From: Stenocarpella maydis
Taxonomy: Eukaryota; Ascomycota; Sordariomycetes; Diaporthales; Diaporthaceae
Length of the DNA stretch: 64,000 bases
Direction of reading: 5' to 3'
NCBI GenBank assembly: GCA_002270565.1
Contig: NQMI01000117.1
Location: 77,817-141,816 of the forward strand
Shown: positions 58,096-64,000 of the stretch, in pieces
Position numbering within the stretch: position 1 is the stretch's first letter
Layout: each line of letters starts with the position of its first letter
Position numbers and translations under genes: made by a program
Notes under the pieces: generated by a model
What the model was told of the DNA's origin: nothing
Database searches by the model: none
What the model saw: the letters and a program-made list of their open reading frames with translations, nothing else

Positions 58096-58905
58096 ATGAA
58101 AACCTTGCCGGAGATGAAGACACAACTTTTCAAGTTCCTGATCAAGGGGTCAATTTTCCTGCTTACCCTCGCCAGTCTTTTCAACTTTTACCAGATATTC
58201 CACCTGGTACCTGGTGACGAGATTTGCGCATCTCGTTCCACGCCTTGGACTCCAGTATCCCGAGGACTAGAGTATACGTGGCGCGTGTTTCCTAACTCAA
58301 CATTTTTTACAAAGTCTGAATACTTTGGAGAACCAGCTGAGGAGGCAGACAAGAGTTGGGCAGAACTTTTGCCTGGTCCGTACAAATGGGGAAGATTACT
58401 TAGGCAAGATCTGAATGCAGACTGATGACCTGTTACAGACAGCCCAATTGCCATACCCAACTCAATGCTAGGTGGACTCGAAATAAAGCATAACGAAGGA
58501 CTTTTAAATCCACCAAGGGACAGCACACGTGTGCTAGCAATACCTGAGGTCTTCGTCCAACTTGGTTGCATTAATCTCCTCAGGCAGCATATCGTGCGCT
58601 GGAAGGACAAGACGCGGTATCTTGAAAACCCCGCGTTTCAGGGAACTAAAGGAGATATCATGCATCGAGTTGATCTATGCATAGAGCGCTTACGGGAGAC
58701 ATTTATGTGTTGGGGTGATCTGAGTTCTATCTTACAGCGTATCATCTCAGCTGCAGAAGATGATGTTCCAAGGAGCGCCATGGATTTAGCTACAAAGCAT
58801 AAATGTCGGGATTTCGGGGCTATCACGGCGTGGACCAGGGAAAATGCGATTGAGGCTGTCAGGATGAATGATCTATGGTGGGGTGGTAGAGTATTCTACC
58901 CATAA
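58096..58905 (+). CDS. UstYa/DUF3328-family protein 2, with degenerate active-site motifs
   Basis: Two exons, about 58096-58375 and 58439-58905 (248 residues); an alternative junction four bases downstream also keeps frame. One N-terminal membrane helix (FLIKGSIFLLTLASLFNFY). The family fold is clear: EYFGEPAEEADKSWAELLP, then EVFVQLGCINLLRQHIVRW, CIERLRETFMCWGD, and the ending HKCRDFGAITAWT. But the first HxxHC motif reads VQLGC and the second RVDLC: every His of both pairs is replaced while both Cys remain. That is unlikely in an active UstYa oxidase. It may serve as a structural or partner subunit or have a changed chemistry. The start is uncertain; the next Met is at 58,114. The mutations are not stop- or frameshift-type, so the gene is intact. 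Confidence 0.75.
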
Positions 58906-59586
58906 ATTGAAAAGATATCACTGGAGTCTCTTCATAGGTCCAACCGACTTACTGCCCAGGGTGGACCAAAAGGGAGAGGCGGTGGGCTTTGCGCCGTAGT
59001 ACTTTTCGCTGCATACTTCCATCGCAGCCCAGCCCGACCTTGAGGGTTTCATACCAATTGCTTCGCGCTGACTTCCAAAAGTTCATGAGCCGCTCAATAG
59101 CGATCCAAAACTTCCTAAGTAAACACGAAGGGCGGCTTATTCAGCGGGTTAGCCAGAAATGGTGCAGTTATGCCAGACTGAATCAGAACCTCAGGCCTTC
59201 AGAGAAATGCCCAAGAGAATGCATTAGCGAGGTCTGCATGACGGCTTGTCAGGCTGACGGTCACTGAACTACACCACGGCAAACATCATAAACGTTAAAT
59301 CGTGTTGTAGATTTTCTGTTGGAAAGCTTGGGACCACCAGGCCCACACTTTTCCCAATCTGTTAACAAAATAGAGAAGCCAAAATTTAACGTTTACGATG
59401 CTAGCAGATGTGTAATGCTGACAGTATCCACCAGCGTACCTGGACGAATTGTCAGCACACACTGCATCACCCCCTAGTCAGTGTTGTGAATCAATGCAAC
59501 ACTTGTCCAAATTTTTAAAATCTGCAGGCTTGAATTGATTACACAAGCCAAGCTTTCCAGCTTTCTGGAATCCGCCTTTGCTCAAT
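58906..59586. other. Intergenic with an inverted repeat
   Basis: 3' flank of UstYa 2 and promoter of UstYa 3. Contains the 117-nt inverted-repeat element at 59,284-59,400; nothing else recognised. Confidence 0.55.
59284..59400. repeat. MITE-like 117-nt element with 17-nt terminal inverted repeats
   Basis: CATCATAAACGTTAAAT at the left end pairs with ATTTAACGTTTACGATG at the right end, 16 of 17 positions. Eighty-three nt lie between. No clear target-site duplication at the borders; it may be a short non-autonomous DNA element or a strong stem-loop. Confidence 0.5.
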
Positions 59587-60566
59587 ATGTCGTCTGAAGA
59601 CCTGCGAGAGCGTCTGCTCGATGATGATTCCGAGTATGGGAGTAATCAATCCCGCAAGCTCGGCAAAACCCGTTATCATTCCTGTCGGAGGTGGTTACGC
59701 CATAATTCGTTTCAAATTTCAATCGTGGTCCTCTTGATCTATGTCGCAGGTTTGTTGACAAGCAGAACTGTGACTACGTGCACGCAACATGATCTCTCGC
59801 ACGTCCATGTCGAAGATGAGAGAAAGTCCAGTATGAGCGTCTTCCAGTCCCTGAGTTGAGGGTGGGCTCGCAGCTAACGGCAGCAGCACTCCCAAAGCTC
59901 GAGTATGAGCAAAGACCAGAGTGGACGCACACAACATATCCATGGCACTTGGGCCCGTCTGATGAGCTGGATGAAGCTTGGCGTGACCTCCTTCATGGTA
60001 AATTCCAAGACGTCTTTGTGTTGACTCTATGATAAAGCCATCCCGGAAAACAGCTGACTCGGAGTTTCAAGGTTTGAATTTCAGAATTAAGCAGAGCGAA
60101 CTGGACTATCTCAACATCAATTCTTCGAATAAAGTCAAAGTCAGCGGCGGCGACTATGTGGCTGTCTTTGGCGTATATCACCACCTTCATTGTCTCAACA
60201 ACATACGCCGTATGATAAATTGGGATTACTATGGACCAAAGCTATCTGGTCCGGAATTTCAAGATGGATTCTCAGTTGAGCATTCTAGTATGTGATCCCC
60301 TTGGAACCGTGGGCTCTAGCGTATAGATGAACTTGGCTAAATGCTGCCTAGATCACTGCCTCGACACAATTCGGCAAGCACTGATGTGCCACGCCAATAC
60401 AGCTGTCTATACAGCAAACTGGGAATTCAACCCTAATCCAGAAGTCAGCAAAGATGTCAGCTCGGAAGCTACGACAACTTGCATGAAGTGGGATAGCTTA
60501 GATAACTGGGCACGCGAGAGGGCACTTGTTCCTGGAACCTATCATTATCTCCCGATAGGTGAATAG
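59587..60566 (+). CDS. UstYa/DUF3328-family oxidase 3
   Basis: Four exons, 59587-59830, 59887-59997, 60072-60287 and 60352-60566, give 261 residues with every junction in frame. Membrane-anchored oxidase of the peptide-cyclising UstYa family. One membrane segment (SIVVLLIYVAGLL) follows a short acidic head. Then come PKLEYEQRPEWTHTTYPWH, DELDEAWRDLL, and the first HxxHC in GVYHHLHCLNNIRRM. The second HxxHC spans the last junction (EHSNHCLDTIRQALMC), with both motifs complete. The end includes CMKWDSLDNWARER. This is an intact, probably active member. Splice sites (GTATGA, GTAAAT, GTATGT donors) are all weak-to-medium but each is confirmed by continuing homology. Confidence 0.86.
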
Positions 60567-61827
60567 AAGATATATCGCTGTACTGGACACCTGGAGGGTT
60601 CTAGAATTACTTTGTATCAATTAGTGAAGGTCATACGCTCAAGTGTGGTCTATAAGTCGAGTTGTTAGTATGAGTTGCCAGTGGATCACAGTTGTTGAGT
60701 GGCATCGCTTCTTCAAGTAGCCTGTGAAGCATAGATGGTCCGGAATGGCTTGACGCGGTATTTTTCCTTAGTATTTCAAATCTGCCACATATCATGAAGG
60801 TACTGGCCGTTAATCTTGGCGACATGTAAACCTCGATCCATGGCGTTCAAGTATCACGATGTAATCAACCCCATTGTCACTCTGACAAGTTACGCAGAAA
60901 CATGCTAAAATAATGAAGTTCGAGTAAAGTTCATGACGAATACTGAGCGCTGCGTTGGAATGTTCCCCGCCATAAAAGAAAAACTTAATCGCACATATGT
61001 ATGCAGAACAATATATATCACATGATTTCAAAATATTATCTGGAAGTGAGGGACTAAAAAATAGAAGCTAGCCTCTCTAGGGCTGAATTCAGTCCACTCC
61101 AGCGTCAAGATTTAATTATTCCAGTGTTGAATTGAGCCAAAGGTAAGCAAACCCCTTATTCGCGAAGCCTAGATGCCAGTGTATACTTAAATATCTACAA
61201 CGACATTCAAATAGTGGGCCTCGGTTTGGACCAATACAAGGCTCATATAGTCACAACCGCGAAACTAATTTGCATACTTTATTTAATTATACAATGATAT
61301 ATCAAATTATTAATATTAGGTAATAATTATTTGTATTTTCATAACTCTGCTTGCAGCTCACCGGAGCCCCTAAACGCGCCCTAGAGCCTCTCAAAGCGCC
61401 CAGGGCCTCCACGGACCCAGAAGGGGCTCTAGCGAAGCCCTTCTGGGCGCGCTAGAGCCCCCTCCTCTGGGTGTATGCAGAAAGCCCAAAGGATTAGGGC
61501 TCTTTTCTCAGGGTGTGGGCAAACGCATAAAGCTGGGTGGGCGCTGACCTGCTGACAAGGTCAGCAGGACGGATGTTCACCTTACCCCATCCCCACCCCC
61601 TTGCTGCCGTCACCGAGCCCTAACCCGTTTCACGTCCTTCCTTGGCCCAACCTCACCTCACCTCTCTCTTTTTGGCCCTGTGGAGGCTCACCAGCTAGTG
61701 GCATTGGACGAGCACTCTCACCCAGACACAACTCAGTCACGAGGATAACACGTCTAAATGAACATCGGCGGAGCATCATATTTCACCTCGCTCTTGCATT
61801 TCTCATCCCCAAACTAAACTGAATATT
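60567..61827. other. Intergenic, AT-rich with hairpins
   Basis: 1.26 kb between UstYa 3 and UstYa 4. AT-rich at about 61,260-61,345; then a GC-rich patch with stem-loops at 61,418-61,445 and 61,548-61,569; then a CT-rich promoter/leader up to 61,827. No gene seen. Confidence 0.55.
61418..61569. repeat. Two stem-loops in a GC-rich patch
   Basis: CAGAAGGG/CCCTTCTG (61,418-61,445, 12-nt loop) and CCTGCTGAC-AAG-GTCAGCAGG (61,548 onward, perfect 9-bp stem with a 3-nt loop). CTAGAGCC-type words recur through the patch, which is unlike the surrounding AT-rich DNA. It may be a transposon remnant. Confidence 0.4.
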
Positions 61828-62732
61828 ATGGCTGTACCGAAATCGCAGCGGTTCAAGGTGTCGCCAATGTTCTGGACAATCTTGAATTGTTCATTTCTTC
61901 TTGTTTCTATGGTGTGCCTCGCCGTATCCTTCCAGTTGAACAGAGACACCAGTTGGGCCAGGAACTCAGCCTTGAAAAGGGTCTCAACAGCGTGTAATTT
62001 GCCCAGAAAACTTGATATCCGCCATTTCACTTCGCACTGACACCTTGATCAGCTCCTGTGTTGAATTCAATTCAGCTGGACGTGAGACACAAGCCTGGAA
62101 ATACAACACTACTATTTGGGCCGTCCCCAAGTATTTACCGCCAGGATCCTAGCGATGCCGTCGATGAAGCCTGGAACAGGCTTGGCGATTTGCGACTCAT
62201 ACCACTGACCGCCGAGGAAGTGAAGGCGATCGGGAAAGACCCCAATGACGTGGTCAAATTTCCAGAAAGCTTCGGGCTCGGTATGGACGCATACGCCGGT
62301 CGATTAGAGGTGTTCCATCAGATCCACTGTCTCGATGCGCTCCGGCGAGAAGTATACTTCGAGCATTACTACGGAGATATTTACCCCGGCGGCCTCAAAC
62401 AAACGAGCAAGATGCACAGGTTGCACACGAGTCACTGCATAGAGTATCTGCTGCATAGTATTCTTTGCCAGGCCACTAGCGATGTTTACACGCATATGTG
62501 GACTGACGCCCTTGACCATCCTTTCCCTGACTTTAGCGTGGACCATAAATGCCGGGACTTCGAATCGCTTAAAGATTGGCATGAAAAGAATGCCGTTGAC
62601 GTGCACAATTTTGTGCAATTGAATGCGCCCCCCGGAGCCAAGGTTCATCATATGTCAAGAGAGTTCAAGGAAGTGTTGGGTTGGTTCAAGGACCACGAGG
62701 ATTCGGGCTCGCACGGCGATGAGATCGCATGA
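61828..62732 (+). CDS. UstYa/DUF3328-family oxidase 4
   Basis: Two exons, 61828-61993 and 62053-62732 (phase 1), 281 residues. One membrane helix (WTILNCSFLLVSMVCLAVSF) near the N-terminus. Then PSIYRQDPSDAVDEAWNRLG, a typical UstYa block, and both HxxHC motifs complete: EVFHQIHCLDALRREV and HTSHCIEYLLHSILC. The HKCRDFESLKDWHEKNAV segment completes the family ending, followed by an acidic tail. The intron (59 nt) has a CTGAC branch point. It should be active. The protein is closest in layout to cyclochlorotine/ustiloxin-type UstYa proteins, but substrate cannot be told from sequence alone. Confidence 0.88.
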
Positions 62733-64000
62733 GCATTCGGCCGACCACAGTCTGCATCATGGCAATATTCTAGCGGCTCAAATTCAGATACTTTTGCGGG
62801 ATCAAGTACGGTTCCGAATATTCTAGGAGAAATTGAAACATTTTCGACAGTCTTAGGACCAGCGTCCTCCATCCCCCACATCATTTGCACCAAAATCTAC
62901 AGCCATGACTGCGGAATGTGCAAGTCGCCCATCCCGCATTTTGTTACCATTATTGTTGTAATTAACAGCATCGAGTTGTCATAACCTTGTGGATGTTAGT
63001 CAGGGTGTTTAGAAAAGCTCATTTCAACCTGCCTATGAAATTATCCTTGTTATACGGGTCCGCGTAATTATGCAGCTTTTGTCCAGCTCGCCTGTAACAT
63101 CCTAGGTTCATAGATCGGATAAGAAAACAGATGGTACAAAAGATACCAGCTGACTAAGCATCCACACCAGAGCTGCAGCTAATAGGAGGTCCAGGATTAA
63201 CGGGCTACCCCAAAGTGCCTATACCACCTATTTTTCTTCAACCACCACACTTGAATAATAACCTATTAGAGTTAAACACTTATATAAATCATTAATTTAA
63301 TTGTATAAATCATTAATTTAATTGTATAAATCATTAATTTAATTATATAAATCATTAATTTAATTATATAAATTATTAATTTAATTATATAAATTATTAA
63401 TTTAATTATATAAATCATTAATTTAATTATATAAATCATTTCTATCTGCATATCTTACATGGTTTTAGTGTTATGGTAATAGCCTAGGTCTTATATTATA
63501 GTGTTATTAAGGCGTTATAGTAATGTAATTATTAATATTCATTTAAAATATAATTAAGTAATCGCTTAAAACAATATAAATTCCAATGGTGATAGTGCTA
63601 AGATGGGGATGTAGTGACGGCTTTAACGGCCATAACTAGCCCTGTACACAAGTATGTAGTCAATATATGTATTTGCACTGGCGGCTAGATGTACCTCTGT
63701 ACCATCTGTTATTTATTCTCCACTTAATTGTGCGTGTCAGCATTCGAGGAGCAGCCTCGGAGAATCGGGTCCCCCCACCGCTATGCAGTTGGCTGAGGAG
63801 CTTTCAATGTCGATAGTTACATTGTACGCATAGCGTTGCTGTAGGCAAATTTGTTCTTCCGAGTGACTCCTCCAAATTTGTTCAGCATTCTCATGGTGTC
63901 TCCTACGTGCACATACTGCACTGTGGGAACCTCTGCAGATTTTGCTCAGGAAATGCATGCTGACTGCATATGCATGTCAGCAAGATGGCCCACAATTTTG
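62733..64000. other. AT-rich right edge, no gene
   Basis: 3' flank of UstYa 4, then a 21-bp tandem repeat array (63,283-63,440) within AT-rich DNA, and a final ~500 nt with no supportable frame. Any further cluster genes would lie beyond the window. Confidence 0.55.
63283..63440. repeat. 21-bp AT-rich tandem repeat, ~7.5 copies
   Basis: Unit TATAAATCATTAATTTAATT plus G or A, repeated head to tail about seven and a half times with few substitutions (C/T in the middle, G/A at the end). Confidence 0.9.

Overview
The window is nuclear DNA of a filamentous ascomycete (Pezizomycotina, most likely Sordariomycetes; species not determinable by eye). Genes lie on both strands without operons. They carry short GT-AG introns of about 50-180 nt with CTRAC-like branch points. 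The families are typical of such fungi: an HET-domain protein, an AA9 LPMO, the giant DUF3638 protein, PLAC8, UstYa/DUF3328 oxidases and a PTR2 transporter. Intergenic DNA has the usual ACTCCGTA- and CTACCTAGGTA-like motifs. Exon/intron structures were worked out by hand from splice sites and reading-frame continuity, so starts and a few junctions are provisional.

Left part (0-17 kb): a sirtuin, a metacaspase, Mediator subunit 22 (three exons), a 5.3-kb stretch with no supportable gene, a PTR2 peptide transporter with a short N gap in an intron, and a CorA-like membrane protein. Middle (17-45 kb): a single-intron gene for a ~3,125-residue P-loop protein, a dual-specificity-type phosphatase, a cysteine-cluster ORF, an HET-domain gene, tRNA pseudouridine synthase 1, an acyl-protein-thioesterase-like hydrolase, a GNAT acetyltransferase, a broken coiled-coil gene and a PLAC8 protein.

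Right part (45-64 kb): RIO1 kinase, a small secreted cysteine-rich protein rebuilt from three short exons, an alpha/beta hydrolase with an Asp nucleophile, an AA9 LPMO, a NiCoT-type nickel transporter, a multipass membrane protein, then four divergent UstYa-family genes between 56.5 and 62.7 kb. UstYa proteins oxidise and cyclise peptides made by RiPP or NRPS pathways, so this array is the best candidate for a specialised-metabolite locus here. No precursor peptide, NRPS or other core gene is visible, and the window ends soon after in AT-rich, repeat-bearing DNA. One of the four has lost the histidines of both HxxHC motifs. The genes left of about 47 kb are mainly housekeeping. From 47.8 kb rightward the content is accessory: a secreted protein, a plant-biomass LPMO and metabolite tailoring.
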